From Stereocaulon alpinum (taxonomy: Eukaryota > Ascomycota > Lecanoromycetes > Lecanorales > Stereocaulaceae), in the NCBI GenBank assembly GCA_018257865.1, contig JAEUBA010000013.1, forward strand, positions 434,001 through 498,000: DNA of 64,000 nt. The letters are read 5' to 3'. Shown one piece after another: positions 31,463 to 43,991 of the stretch. Numbering within the stretch: the stretch's first letter is position 1; the number at the start of each line of letters is the position of its first letter. Both the position numbers and the translations under genes were made by a program. The notes beneath the pieces were generated by a model, which made no database searches, was not told the DNA's origin, and saw only the letters and a list, made by a program, of their open reading frames with translations.

Positions 31463-34387
31463 ATGCGACATCCACAAAACATGGCCTCAGGAGGAGAGTC
31501 AGCCGATGAAGTCCCGTCACATGCCTTGCGCGGCCTTCTCGACGACTTGAACATAATGCCCCACTCTAACCTCCTCCCTCATGTCCAGCGTCCTACCTGG
31601 AGCTTCCCTTCGACCCCTTCCGCACGAAACTCTCCCGCACCAGGTCCAGCCGAAGGCTCAATCTTCTCACCCCGTCCTCCGCCACGATACCATCCAAATT
31701 CGGCTCCCGAGCTTGATCTCGCCGCTTCGACTCACGTCACACACTCTGTCGCTACTTCCGTGAATCAATCCTCGTTCTTCGGTACACCCAATAGATCAAT
31801 CTTCTCTTCGGGCCCTCCTACCTCCTCAATCTCATCCAACCAGGCACAAGCGTCCATGAGTTCTCCATCACCGGTACATTCGCACCATCCGTTATCAGCA
31901 CTTACAGGGTCAAGCCCTAGTAGCACAAGAAAGGCCGTGCACTATCAGAGTGAGAGTCAAAGCTTACGAAAGGCTCGGATCCCACGAGCGGAGAAGGATG
32001 TTGATGACCCAACCATTCCCGTGGACTCCAGCACTGCAACAGAAAGGCGAGGAGCAAGCACACCGACAGCGTTGACGCGCCTCTTTGCTGCACCAGATGC
32101 TACACCAGTTGTCTCAAGACATGCATCGTATATCAGGACGGCGAGTGGTACTGCATACACAAGAGCCACATCAGCCGAGACCGCCCCTCTACCCAATCAC
32201 CTCTACAACCGCGGCTTGTTGAGCGGCAGACATTCGGATATCACTGTGCACGCTTTTGGTACACGCTATGCTCTTCATCGCTTGTTGCTCGACCGGGCAC
32301 CATTCTTCTCTTCTGCTCTATCAGAACCATGGTTCGAGAGCTCCTCCAAGGAGATCTCCATACATCCAGATGACATCGACTCCAACATAACACAACCTGC
32401 TTTCGAGCTAGCACTAAAGAGATTGTATGGCTGCAATGTCGCTGCCGAAGAGGACAGGGAAGCAATTGGGCTTTTCGCTACAGGGTGTTGGCTGGAAATG
32501 GCCGACTTAGTAGACGCCAGCGTAACATCAATCCTCCGACAAATGGCCCCAGCAAAGATAGGCTTTCTCATACGACTAGTCACGAGCAATTACTATGGGA
32601 AGAATGGAGACCGTATCCTAGCCACAGCCAAAGCCATGCTCTGCCGGGAAGGTTGGGAGATGCCGCTCAGATACTGGGATGATGTACCTGGCGAGATAAT
32701 AAGGGAAATCATCGGCGGTGATGGGTTTTTCGTGCCAGGAGAATGGGAAAGATGGGTGCTCTCGAAAAGAGTACTTGACCGAAAGCTGAAGCTGAGAGCA
32801 ATCGAAGCTGGTCTCTTCGAAGCAACCGGAAAGCTCAAACGAGCACCACCTGATACCATGAGCTTTTTGGCTATTCGCTTCGATACCGTCTACCGGAAAA
32901 ACTCAACTTATGTCGGAAGACAGCTTCCAGAGGCCTACGACTCATGGTTGACATTGTACACCAACCCCGACATTGCAGCTTTGCTTGTGCTCCTTGACGA
33001 AGGTATCCATTACGTTCATCTAAGCTTTGAGCAACTTCAGAAGATTCGGACCCAAAGAGACGTCCTTGGAGTGCCACTCATGCCCGAGAAGGTAATCAAC
33101 GATGCGTTGTGGATGCAAATGGAGCTCCGCCAAAGGGTCGTCAATGCTCCCGAGCTGGATCTAGAGCTTGGAATAAGCCACGAGTCGGAAGAATTTCAAG
33201 AAGCCCGCCTCCAAGAAGAGGCCGACGCAGGAGGAATGTCACATGGGAAAGGCAAACAACGTGATACCGACGCCTACGATGATCAAGGTGATGAGGACGA
33301 GATGGAATCGGGCAGCTGGGATGGTAACGGAAGGCCTCGCAAATTCTGGATTCCTAATGTCGATTCGACCTCAGTCACAGGAGCTAACCCAGACACTTCG
33401 CTATATGCCGCTCCGAGCACCAGTCGGCCCTTCATCTCCCGCCTCTCAGCTTCAATCGACCCAGTGGATGTACAATGGGCATCAGATTTCACAGCCTCTG
33501 CAAACGAGCGACCATCAATCGCTGACCGCAATGAGCCTATTCCTCCGATCTCCTATACCCACTATCCACCTTTCCGCTTCGCCGCCGAATTTCCCAACCC
33601 ACGCAATCTCAAAGAGAAGAAGCGCGTATACTCTCGCACAGTCTGGTATGCCGGCAGTCTCTGGAACGTCTACATCCAAAAGGTTGAAACAACGAAAAAT
33701 ACTCAACTGGGTGTCTATCTACACCGTGCAAAAGAGAAGGAGGGCCATGAAGATAGTCACCACCATACAAGCAGCGTCGACGAGCGTATTGGGCAGGTCG
33801 AGATGCTTATGCGTCGTAATGGCCGTAGTCGGCGGCATTCGAGAGGGGACCTACTGGATGAAGATACTAGCACTTCAGGCACGGATCCGGATTCTACTTT
33901 GGTTGCACCAGAGCAGCCTTCCCGAGCAACAGCCATCAGTAACCTTCTTCGTGGTGGAGGCGGCAGCCGTGATGATACCTCATCCCTTACCAAATCCTCT
34001 CAAACACCCACCCCTCTCGCACTGTCATCCCTGCCTTATAATGCGACCTCGTCCACGAACGATTCGGATGACGAAATTTCAGACCCGGCTTATAATAGCC
34101 GCGAATCCAAATCCACCCACAACAGCGTGCCTACTCTTCCTGCGTACATTGATGGTCGGCCTACCATCAAAACATACTTCAAGATATATAGTCCCAGCAA
34201 GGGTGGTAGGATGCTGAGCGTCTATGAGAGTGCTCCAGATCTCTTCAATTTCAGCCAGAGTTGGGGTTGGAAGAGTAGTACCATGGTCTTGGACGACGGG
34301 CTGTGTGGGTATGAGGGCACTAGTGAGGGAGGAAGAGGATCAAGGGATGGACGGTTGAGGTTCATGGTTGTCATTGGTATGACATGA
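31463..34387 (+). CDS. BTB/POZ domain protein, germ-cell-less-like fungal family
   Basis: Intronless 974-residue frame; ATG at 31463, with a second at 31481. Residues 1-250 are Ser/Pro-rich and disordered. A BTB domain spans about 257-365 (RHSDITVHAFGTRYALHRLLL, with the ALKRLYG end), followed by a BACK-like helical region to about 460. A second conserved region, roughly 690-760 with PPFRFAAEFPNPRNL and VWYAGSLWNVYIQKV, continues after a disordered acidic insert and ends with a TYFKIYSPSKGGRMLSVYESAP block (about 895-915). This BTB plus late beta-rich block is seen in fungal relatives of germ-cell-less. BTB proteins often bind Cul3, so an ubiquitin-ligase adaptor role is a family inference. 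The gene follows a 660-bp divergent region. Confidence 0.82.
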   Translation: MRHPQNMASGGESADEVPSHALRGLLDDLNIMPHSNLLPHVQRPTWSFPSTPSARNSPAPGPAEGSIFSPRPPPRYHPNSAPELDLAASTHVTHSVATSVNQSSFFGTPNRSIFSSGPPTSSISSNQAQASMSSPSPVHSHHPLSALTGSSPSSTRKAVHYQSESQSLRKARIPRAEKDVDDPTIPVDSSTATERRGASTPTALTRLFAAPDATPVVSRHASYIRTASGTAYTRATSAETAPLPNHLYNRGLLSGRHSDITVHAFGTRYALHRLLLDRAPFFSSALSEPWFESSSKEISIHPDDIDSNITQPAFELALKRLYGCNVAAEEDREAIGLFATGCWLEMADLVDASVTSILRQMAPAKIGFLIRLVTSNYYGKNGDRILATAKAMLCREGWEMPLRYWDDVPGEIIREIIGGDGFFVPGEWERWVLSKRVLDRKLKLRAIEAGLFEATGKLKRAPPDTMSFLAIRFDTVYRKNSTYVGRQLPEAYDSWLTLYTNPDIAALLVLLDEGIHYVHLSFEQLQKIRTQRDVLGVPLMPEKVINDALWMQMELRQRVVNAPELDLELGISHESEEFQEARLQEEADAGGMSHGKGKQRDTDAYDDQGDEDEMESGSWDGNGRPRKFWIPNVDSTSVTGANPDTSLYAAPSTSRPFISRLSASIDPVDVQWASDFTASANERPSIADRNEPIPPISYTHYPPFRFAAEFPNPRNLKEKKRVYSRTVWYAGSLWNVYIQKVETTKNTQLGVYLHRAKEKEGHEDSHHHTSSVDERIGQVEMLMRRNGRSRRHSRGDLLDEDTSTSGTDPDSTLVAPEQPSRATAISNLLRGGGGSRDDTSSLTKSSQTPTPLALSSLPYNATSSTNDSDDEISDPAYNSRESKSTHNSVPTLPAYIDGRPTIKTYFKIYSPSKGGRMLSVYESAPDLFNFSQSWGWKSSTMVLDDGLCGYEGTSEGGRGSRDGRLRFMVVIGMT

Positions 34388-34860
34388 TTTGTATTTCGAC
34401 TTTTGCCAGAATGTAAGCTTTGCTGATCTTGCTACAGGTAATGTATGAACAGTGAAATAATGTAGTATGATCAAGCATGGCTTTGATTGGACTTGGGGCA
34501 TTGTTCAATGATTCCCTGCATGGCAGCCTTGTTCTCAACCAATGATATTGGATAGGAGCTTCTTGGTAGCGTCAGCAAATTGCTAAATTTGACCATGTCA
34601 CTTAGGCGATGGGCGTACGAAGTATGAATGTCTTCTCCAGAACACATCATTGCGACTACTACATGGGATTCAGCGTCTTCAATCACAGCAGGGAAATCGT
34701 ACCAAGGCTTGCAGCGCTCTCCCGCAATTGTGCGCGAAGCCTGCATGAGCCACCAAAGACTTCGAGCTCCTTACAGCCTTACCCAAAGTCGACAATCAAA
34801 CCCTTGCGTATGATTGTAGCACCCACTGTGGACACTGCCGGTCACCTTTACTGCATTTAA
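34388..34860. other. Intergenic, no gene seen
   Basis: About 470 bp between the BTB gene and the decayed ubiquitin-like family gene. Overlapping ORFs of 60 to 90 codons exist on both strands, without resemblance to a known family. Confidence 0.35.
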
Positions 34861-36520
34861 CGATATTGTCTCTCTTAGCATCAACAGAAAAGATCTCGTC
34901 GAATGTCTCAGCGACAGCTATGGCTCCTCTGCGGAGTACCAGTCTGTGATCCGCGAGTAGTCGAGCCTTGACGATGCTCGTTCCCAATTCAGAGCACTGT
35001 GCGAGTCCGGCAAGCATTCGGCCAACCTCATACCACTTAGTGTGACTGGGAACCATTGCGCTGAAGAGTGCCATGAATGTATTGAGCGATTTCGGGAGCA
35101 GACAGCGAAATGTCATAGATGATGAAGGACGGTGGGTCAGGCAGCACAATTAGGGATGCTACTTTGAAGGTTAGGTGGCAGATGTCCATGGCGAAATGTC
35201 TTGCAAATTTTAGGGCAGAGGTCAACGGGCACTGCACGTCCATGAACATGCTACTGGGCACTTGGAACGTGTAAGTGCCACTGTATGATCCTGCCTGAGT
35301 CAATCGCAGCTGACACGGACAGGAAACTTGCGGGATCAAATGACGAAGGCCTATGAGACCATGTCAACCACTATGCCCAAGTGGAAGGGACGTCTTCGGC
35401 AACGCAAGCCTTGCTGGTCAACAACATGGCGAGTAGGGCGGAACAAAGTCTCGCCCAAATCAAAATGATGATACCTGAGCTCAAGAATTTGGGCACAACC
35501 TTGGCCCGGTACGCAAGATCGGCACCTACGAGGATGCTGATGACTGACGCGCTGCTCTAGCAACTATCTTCGGGATCCCGTCAAGCAGGTTCCCGTTATT
35601 GCAAAGCGAACATGGTCGATCTTTCTAGCGAATACTATGGCAGTGCGAGAATGCTAAGATGCGACACTGCAAAGGAACCTCAATGTCCGGACCTAGAAGT
35701 CCGTTATGCTCATACAGACCTTGAAAAAGACTCACATTCCAGGTCCCTTAGGAGGCTGCTGGCGACAAGCGCCAGTGACACTTGAAGATGCGCTTGGCCG
35801 TATCTTGCCCCTTCCTACTGAACTTATCAATTCCTGGGAGGTATGCGACTTGCTTTCAATCCCCCATCTCTAAGCTAACTTCTTGGCGTTTCGAAGGGAT
35901 ACTAGAACTCTGTTTTCGTCGGCAAGCTGGGCATCGAAAGTTTAATGAGGAGGATATGCTATCCGCTCTAACGTGACAACCAAGGACATCGAGCTTTCCA
36001 CACCTTTCGATTGTTGACTCTTTCCTGGTTGGCGTTTTGATATGAGCCTGATATATGATGGAGGCCCGAGAATGTTAGCCCTTGTCCGCCCTGCAAATAT
36101 GAGATTTCAATCAAGGAAGAGCTTGAAGCTGAGGTGGAGTGGTGAGCACCACCGTCTGCGTGATAACTCTAACAGCTCACGCCTTGCAGTCCTCGTTGTA
36201 ATATGTCGTATCAACGCGTTTTCGAGATCAAGAGACCGGAGCAAAGACCAGTTCCCAACCCCCTTGCCGAGTTTTATTGCTCAAGAAACCCACAAGCCAT
36301 TCATGCAAGCGCCCCTGAGTGAAAGCTGGTCTGAAGTTGCGAGACCTGAAGATGAACCGAGTCAGTTCAGGAGAGTGCGTCCGAAATGCTGGCGTCAAGA
36401 CCAAGGTCCAAAATCTGGCATGAACGGTACTATCGCAGACTGGGATAGGCCACCAGCTCGAGAAATTGCATGCCCAGACTATGACCAAGTCTTTGCTATG
36501 AGCCATCAGTACACGTAAGC
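34861..36520 (+). pseudogene. Decayed paralogue of the ubiquitin-like/zinc-ribbon gene at 38416
   Basis: The blocks appear in the same order as in the intact gene: DIVSLSINRKDLVECL with GSSAEYQSVIRE then a stop; CAEECHECIERFREQ; RDATLKVRWQM with LANFRAEVNGHCTSMNMLL; VTLEDALGRILPLPTEL with INSWEV; GILELCFRRQAGHRK; and CNMSYQRVFEIKRPEQRP. They lie in different frames separated by stops and indels. Orientation is the same as the intact copy about 3.5 kb downstream. The protein-level divergence between the two is substantial, so the duplication is not recent or the copy decayed long ago. RIP alone does not explain it, because the base composition stays normal and indels are present. Confidence 0.75.
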
Positions 36521-36810
36521 ATTTACCTAGCGGTCTTCACCGCCTCGAGGGTTCTGTCTCGTCGCCTGCTCAACATAACTGGAACAACCTCCACTTCATT
36601 AGCGTTCACCGTGAACAACACGAGCGACTCCCTGAGCGGAACTTTCCAGGCCGTACCTTTCCTGGTGGGAGATTTGAAAAAGACCTCCTCAAGCACGACA
36701 TGGAGGATCATGATCTAGATCCTCGCCAATTCTGTCCCGTGGAGTCCTGTGAGCGGTCTGCGCCGGAAAGTCGAAAGCTTTTCTCACTATCGAACCACTG
36801 ATTAGAACAC

Positions 36811-37770
36811 TTGGGCGACTGGCATCCAAATCAAAGCTCTGAGATGCTGAAGATCGAGGACACTTTGCCTACGTTGTCTGCAGAATTGTCCACCAGTGAG
36901 TCACAGTTAGCGAATAATTCGCGGCCGGAAATGATGCTTCAAGGTCCGCTAAATCTTGGGAAAAGGGACAAACTCGCGCCTCGCATTATCAATTACTTGG
37001 AAAGCAACGACGAGCCATATGCCATTCAACAACTCGCGGCCCTCTCCTCAATAGGTCCTATCATGTGACATAGTCCAGCTGATGATCGCCACCACGACTC
37101 GAGCGACAACCTTGAAATCACATCATCCCGAGCTGGTGATAATTCCGGCAGCATTTCCTCGCTTGAGGGGTTTATTGAGCCGTCTAGCTTCGGAGGGGAC
37201 GTAAACATTGTCGGTGCAGACACTAGTCATGAGCTCTACAAGTACGCCTTCCGACCGAGCGCGTCGGATCTTGCGCGAGGGCCTAATGACTCGAAAAGTC
37301 CTAATCTTGGAAGTTCAAAACAGCTCCTAATACGACGAGCGCAAAACTTATAAGCAGAGACCTCAAGCCGCTGCTTGATAACGCGAACATCGATTCGCAA
37401 GGAAATTCGCTTACCGCTGCCCGCTCACTGCACCGTATTCCTGTACTTGAATGTCCGTTCCAATTCCTGGGCTGTTCATGGAAAAGATATATATCCCATG
37501 GTCGCCAGTGGTTCGCTCATAGTCTATCACACTTCGGAAATATGGACCCACGGGGTCGACGGCCTAGAAAAGATCCACCGCAAGATAATCATTGCTGCTT
37601 CTGCGAGAGCGTTTTCTCCTCCCAGTAGGGAGAGTGTAGTTGGCAGGGTAGAATGGATCACGTCAAACTTCATCATTCTCTCGAGATTCGTCTATCCAAC
37701 GCTCGGATAGACTTCGGCCTTGTCGGGTACCTTTGGCTGAAGGGATGTATTAGTCCAAGGCAATATCGTG
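36811..37770 (+). pseudogene. Decayed fungal zinc-finger-family gene
   Basis: A frame from 36811 reads about 85 residues to a stop at 37066 and then continues in the same frame with protein-like sequence to about 37350. In another frame from about 37395 comes the recognisable block: LECPFQFLGCSWK, WFAHSLSHFG, CCFCESVF, a stop, then WQGRMDHVKLHH and ARIDFGLVGYLW. This Cys/His arrangement closes many fungal C2H2-type zinc-finger proteins. The stop between CCFCESVF and the HVxxHH block, plus the frame changes, argue for a pseudogene. It sits between the two ubiquitin-like family copies. Confidence 0.55.
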
Positions 37771-38415
37771 AAATGAAACCAACTTCACCTAAGTCACCAG
37801 TGATACTGTCGACAGAAAATGGGGACGATAGAAGTCGCAACGATCAAAAGTGGGCATGAGGGATGGTTAGAGAGATGAAAACTATGTACTCATACTACTT
37901 GCACAGTCCTAAAGGATACAGTCCTTGGGCAAGGGGGAAGAAGAACAATTAAAACAGCGTTAAGGCTGTTGTGGAACGTCATAAAGAGAGAACCTAGATG
38001 GGATAGGGAAGAAGGTGAGAATTACCACGAGATTATAGCCGCGTACCTACCTTCCATGTTGGCAATAAACCCTGTGGTCGCAATGTCCATCCGTTTTCAT
38101 ACTCGCGAACTCATCTTGACGCGAAATACACCAACACACGACTCATCCATTGGGAATCCTGTGCTAAGGCTCTTCCTTTTCAACTTGATGTCAAGACACG
38201 TCAAGGAAAACAACGTAGAGAGCAGGAATCGGATTACTACGGTGAGTCCCATCTGGGAGCCCAAGGCTGACACTTACACGTGCCAAGCGGGCTGACAAGT
38301 GGCGCAGCTTGCGTCAAGCCTACATCAGCCCGCTTTGTGTTCCGCTTTGCACAACGTCGCTTCCACCCCCTCATCTTTCACATCTCCACAACGTCCACTG
38401 TCGACATCGCCCGTA
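37771..38415. other. Upstream region of the ubiquitin-like family gene
   Basis: About 640 bp without a recognisable gene. It probably contains the promoter of the gene starting at 38416. An open frame continues upstream of that ATG to 38299 but without conserved residues. Confidence 0.4.
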
Positions 38416-40071
38416 ATGCCGATTACGTTCGGTTCGGTTGGGGACATCATTACGCTCAGCATTCTTATCAAAGATACAGTGAATTATCTCGACGATAGCC
38501 GTGGCTCATCAGCTGAATATCAGGCTATAATTCGCGAGCTTTGGAACCTCGACCGTATACTGCTGCAAGTTGAACTGACCTTCCAATCCTGTGAACGGAC
38601 ACCTGAGCTCAACGCCCTACGAGCTATCGCTGGCCAGTCCGCGGAGCAGTGTCGAGAATGCATTACGAAGTTCCGTGATCAGATCAGGCATTTCCAACGG
38701 AGTCTGCAGACTGGCCACTCAGGCAACATTGTGAGAGATGTGGCCTCGAAGATCAAGTGGCAGGCCTCTTCGAAGAGGCTGGCCAACTTCAAAACAGAGA
38801 TCAACACCCACTCCATGACCATCAACATGCTCTTGGCTACAACAGGCGTGTGAGTGTGCATTGCGGTCAGCGTCTTAGGAAGTGAATTCAGCTAATCTGA
38901 ACAGTAAGCTCACCACGTTGAATGACGAACACATGAACAAACGTCTCGAACAGTCCGAGCTAGCCTACACAGACACTTCAGCGACCCACGCGTCCCTACT
39001 TGCAGATATCAAGCATCAATTAGAAGAACACAATACCATCATGAATACGGGGAGGTTTGAGATGGGGGAATTGAGCTCTAAGCTTGATGTGTAGGCCGGA
39101 ATATCATGGACATGGTACGTGTGACTGATCGTGGCTACAGCGACTACTTCCGGACCCTTGGTGCCGATCATACATCCTTACTGCAGGAGATCTTGTGAGT
39201 CTTCATATCAACTCAGCCGGGAGGTTCATATAAATGTTAACGTGATCAAGGCGAGAGAATGTCAAGACATACAAAGCCGTCGTCAGCGTGCAGTCCCAGA
39301 TCCCCACCCAAATAGATCGATGTTGGACGCAAGATCCGGCAATCCTTGAGGACGCACTTGGCCGCATTTTTCCCATCCATTTGGAGTTCGTGGACTCATG
39401 GGAGGTATGTGGTCCTACATTACTCAGAGTATCTGGGGTTGATACTGATGGGGCAGGCATTCGAATCTGTTTTAGAAATCCGCTTTCGACAGCTGCGCGG
39501 GCACCGGAAAATCAAGCAAAAGCAATATGCATTGCGAGCTAATGCATTGAACAGAGATCTCGATACTTCAGTCGATATTAAAAATAGCTTTCTTCCAGGC
39601 CAACATGTAGATATGAGCATGATCTTCAATAGCGGACCTGGTGGAAGTAGTTCTTGCCCGGGCTGCAAATGTGCCACCAACAAGACAGAGCAGGAGATGA
39701 ATTCGCAAACCCAGTGGTAAGCTAAGAATCTTCGTTACTAGCTATCGAAGCTGAGTCTGAGCAGTCTCCGCTGCGGTATGTGGTACCAACGCGTCATAGA
39801 GTATCAAGACGAGGATCTTCTCGATCCGCACCACGACTCAGCGAACACGCCGCAACCTCCCAGACAACGATGGCGCGAGGAGACGGAAAGAGACGATAAG
39901 CCAGCTCACTTCCGACGAGTACGCTTGAATTATCGTGACTCTGCACCACCTCCTCTGCCTTCCCCAACACTTTCTCATGCTCTCACAGCTGAATTACTAT
40001 CTGAAATTGAGTCGCAAAGGCCACGTAGCGACTCAGACTCTTCGGAATGGTTCTATGAACAATGGAATTGA
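38416..40071 (+). CDS. Fungal ubiquitin-like domain / zinc-ribbon protein, unknown function
   Basis: Six exons: 38416-38849, 38905-39090, 39141-39194, 39251-39404, 39457-39716 and 39765-40071. Introns are 48-56 nt and phases agree throughout. The product is 464 residues. Residues 1-145 form the helical N-terminal domain (MPITFGSVGDIITLSILIKD, GSSAEYQAIIREL) common to fungal STAND-type and ubiquitin-like proteins. Residues about 145-225 look like coiled coil. Residues about 225-340 hold the ubiquitin-like block (ILEDALGRIFPIHLEFVDSWE, AFESVLEIRFRQLRGHRK, NSFLPGQHVDMSMIF). A zinc ribbon follows, CPGC with CLRCGMWYQRV, then a disordered acidic tail. These proteins are very common in Pezizomycotina and have no established function. 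No STAND NTPase is attached. A decayed paralogue lies upstream. Confidence 0.85.
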
Positions 40072-41631
40072 AGAGCATCCAGCAAGATGGCTTTCCGGGA
40101 TCCCTAAGCGAAGGCGAGAGGCAACAGGTACAAGGACAAGGGTCTTTCCCCCAAGGCAAAGCATCTCGCACAACAAGCCAGAAAATCTATAACTTACAGC
40201 AGTTATCATCAAATGCGCATAGAAGGCATTCACATGCTGCGCTCAGTCCCAGCATCGGAGCTGCCCCTTAATTCGGATTCGAATTCGAATTCGTATTCGA
40301 GTTGGGAACCCTACTCATGAATAATACCATCACAGCACATATACACCTTCGGCTCAAGAAAACACTAGAAGACCTCTGGTTCGAAGGAACCGAAAAAAAG
40401 AATGCTTCATTGGACATGCGATTACCAAAAACATCGTCATGCACTTAAACAGAAATCAGAAATCAGCATGATATGGAATGCGTATTCCCTCGCAGAACCA
40501 TATCGGGTAAAATCCGACGTTACGAACCCAAAGGATGATTAAAGAGAGAAAGATCCGCAGTGCTTTATAATCATTTGTAAATAAGCTCATCAACAATGCT
40601 TTTATTCAAATTGTCATATATCGTGACTAGCTAAACCACAACAATGAAATACAATAGTCTAATCGATCAATCACCAGAACACTAGTGCAGCTATGTAGCG
40701 CCCCTATGTGACCCCCCACAGTAATCCAACAACTGTGCTAGCCAGGAGCCTCAGATCCTACTATACCAGGAGAACAAGTTTCCGCGGTTTGCATTACAGG
40801 CTGAGCCTAGGTGGACCCCTAGGTAGTGCCAGCTCGGAGCAACCTCTAGTGGCCCAAAAGCAAAGCGTTCTCGCTGTGCTTATGCTCTTCTGCCACGGCA
40901 CGGGCCTGTAGCCCAGCGCGCGCCCCAGAACTAGCGCCGCTGACGGTTTCTAATTCTTCACACCAAAACCTGTACCCTAACTTTTCATCCTCGACCTGGA
41001 ATGGTTTTTTTTTTTCAAAAGTCTCAGGCCCTTTAGATATCTACCTTGCTTATAATGGCTACGTACTCTTTAGATTTTCTGGGGTGAGCCAGTCGTAATT
41101 TGTCTACATAGAGGAGAAGTATACTGTATGAACAGAAAAGAATATAGAAATTCATGGGGAAAAAGACAAGAATTCAACTTCGTCTTACATTCAGAGTAAT
41201 ATTACATACTTGAAGAACAGGCGCTAATTCCAGAAATCTGAATCGGCAGAAAATTGCTTACAATAGATATCTAGGCTTATAGCGATTTTCAGCAAAAGAA
41301 ACTTGGTTCGAGATGCTGTCAAGGGTATAAAGTGTGAAAAGTATAGATTTTGGTGTGACACTGCCCAAGCGCGGAAACATTTTGTCCGGTAATTGTACAG
41401 TTACCCATCAAGCATCATACAACACGAGCTCATAGCACTACCAAAGACTATTAGCAAAATCTATGTACACCCAGCAATGCGTACTTTTCCACGCTAAACC
41501 ATCCACAAGAAACCATCGCTTCCCACCAACCACCATCTTCGCACAGAGCAATTAAAGTTGCCTTCTCTGTTCCACGTCGCACCTCTGAAGCCCACCAGCT
41601 GAATACAAAGCCACCATATTATACAGAGCAC
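40072..41631. other. Long intergenic stretch
   Basis: About 1.56 kb with no ORF resembling a gene. Near 40271-40303 there is a short ATTCG-type pentamer run. A T-run lies near 41006-41017. The right end is the 3' flank of MAM3. Confidence 0.45.
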
Positions 41632-43991
41632 TCAATCGCGTCCATCATCCAACAGCGGCGTATCCTCATTATCTCCGCCCTTGGAACCGGCAGGCCTCTT
41701 CTTCCTCCTGCGCTTCTTCTTTCCACTGCCGTCGCCGGGTTTACTATTCTCTTTCCCATCGTTCTCATTACCATCTGAAGCCCCATCTACCCCAATCTGC
41801 GCACCGCCATCGTCATGGTCTTCAGAACTACTTGTCATTTCGAGTACTGTCTTCTTGATTCCCCCAGCATCAATGATATTCTCAGTGATACTACCCGAGC
41901 GGGCTGGTGTCTTCTTTGCTCTGGGTGAGAATGCCCCTGACTTCATCGATCCGACCGTGTCTTCTGAGCCCGGGCGTGACCCCTGTTTGGATACCGGCCT
42001 TTTGCTCTGGGACCCTCCCATACCATTCTCGGCGAGAGCAACTAAGTGACCCTTGCGTGAGTTTTTGGGACTTGGTGGAGAACTTGAATTGAGTGTTCCG
42101 TATCCTGCCTGCAGAGCCAGTACACCGTCTTTCGCGTCTTTACCCGCGGAGACAAGGCCGGCGCCAATACCACCTTGAGCTGCGGGAGACTGCGTTTGCG
42201 GGGTTGTAGGAGCGTCTTGAGGCTTTCCCGCGCCGTCGGAAAACGACCCATCTCCCGGCTTGATTTTGACAGTATTGTATCGGGTCTGTCGGGGCCTGCT
42301 AGCAAGATTCGAAGGTCCTAAACGCTTGAAGTGGTCGGGCACCTCCCCTTTGGAGGCCTTCCTTTGCGGGCCTTCACGATCTGAGCTGTAATGTGTACTA
42401 GAAGTGCGTCGCAAGACTGGCTGCTTCCTTGGCGAGGTGCCAAGTTCCGATTGAAGGCCATTCAATTTTGCAACAGTACTGTCATGGGTGACTGTTCGGC
42501 GCATAGCATGTTGGGGGTCTTTGTTATCCTCGCCGAGGTCGATGAGGTTCTCTTCACCAGCCGCCAGAGTATCGTCAGGCTCTGTCACCACTTCGCCTTT
42601 AGGTACTCTCATCTTGGGGGCTAGTTTGGTACGGCGAAGTTTCTTATGCACATCAATGTAAACGTCAGATTCATCAATGATTTCTCTATTGGATGTTTAG
42701 TGAGAAATTACTCCAGTCGAAGAGTGAAACACTTACTCGCCAATGAGCTCTTCAATTACGTCTTCGAGAGTAAGCACGCCCAGAGCGCCATGATCCGTTC
42801 CAGGGTATTCTGACACAAGTACCATATGTGATTTCCCTTCCTGAAAGAAATTGACGATATCTAGACAGCTGGTCTCAGCTCTTGTTTCAGGCAGAGTCGC
42901 TAAGGCGAAATCCCTGACTTTTTTGCAATCTTCAGGGTCGTAAGTAATCAGTATCTTGACCAACAGCATTCCGACAAAGTTATACTTGTTATCTGGCGAG
43001 TGGATTGGTATTCGTGAGAAGCCTTGACCCAAGATATACTCCATAGTCTTTTCATCGAGCACAGTGTCCGCAGATAGAGTGAAGACATTATCCATTGGTG
43101 TCATTATATCTCCAACGGGTTTCGCTTTCAGATCCAAGACTGCACTGATGATAGTGACTTCGTCCGCGTTGAGTTGCTCGCCATCTGCACCAAGGCTCTT
43201 ATGCAATGTCACAAGGGTTTTAAGTCCAGCCTTTTTGTATGTGGTGCCATGGTCCTCTCCTAGCAACCAGTCAAGCAGCTTTGCAGTAGGCCATGCAACA
43301 GGCGAAAGTATGTACATGAGGATAAGGACAAGAGGAGACATCCATGCTCCGATTGGGAGACCGTACCGTACGCATATTGATTGAGGAATGATTTCGCCAA
43401 AGATGACTAGGCCCCGTCAGGAGTTTACCAAATTGTAAGGGATATAGCTAGAGCATACCAATCAGGACAGTACTGCCCAGCACAGCAGGCCATCCACCAC
43501 CAAGAGATCGATCCAGGACGATAGGCAGAGTTTCGTTTGTAATAACGTTTCCGAGTAGCAGCGTGACCAGGACCCAGTGCTTCCCTCTCTTAAGCAGTCG
43601 GAGTACCCTTGCGGCATGTGTTTTTTCGGATCCCTCTCCTGACTTCTCAATGACTTGCAGGTATATCTCGTCCTAAACGATTTTCAGCATTCATCCTAAT
43701 CTGACTGCCGCAACAACGACCTACTTGACCCATCAAAGCAATTGTCAAGCCCGCGAAGGCTCCACCAAGAAGCACCAGAGCAATGGCTACGGCAAGGTAG
43801 ATCCATAGCGTAGGCTTTTGTGGAGACATTGGAGGTTCTTCGTCCTCCGCGAACGCGTTAAAGAGGCTGTGTGAGAGCGGTATAGCGTGTATAAGAGGTA
43901 GGAGGCCCATGAGTGACAGCTTGGCCACCGAGAGAACCACAGGTCTGACTGCAGTGTAGCGGGCGGCCTGCCCTGGTTGTTGTGTGGTCAT
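41632..43991 (-). CDS. MAM3: Mam3/CNNM family membrane protein (DUF21 plus CBS pair)
   Basis: Four exons on the minus strand: 43725-43991, 43459-43672, 42737-43406 and 41632-42685, introns 51-52 nt. The product is 734 residues. An N-terminal hydrophobic segment is followed by the DUF21 domain with four membrane passes (GGAFAGLTIALMGQ, LLLGNVITNETLPI, FGEIIPQSICVRYG). Then come two CBS domains (DIMTPMDNVFTL, SRIPIHSPDNKYNFVG, GVLTLEDVIEELIGEEI). The remaining 350 residues are disordered with a Lys-rich end. In yeast, Mam3 sits in the vacuolar membrane and affects metal homeostasis; animal CNNM proteins act in magnesium transport. All hallmark motifs are intact, and the length is close to yeast Mam3. 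Confidence 0.9.
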
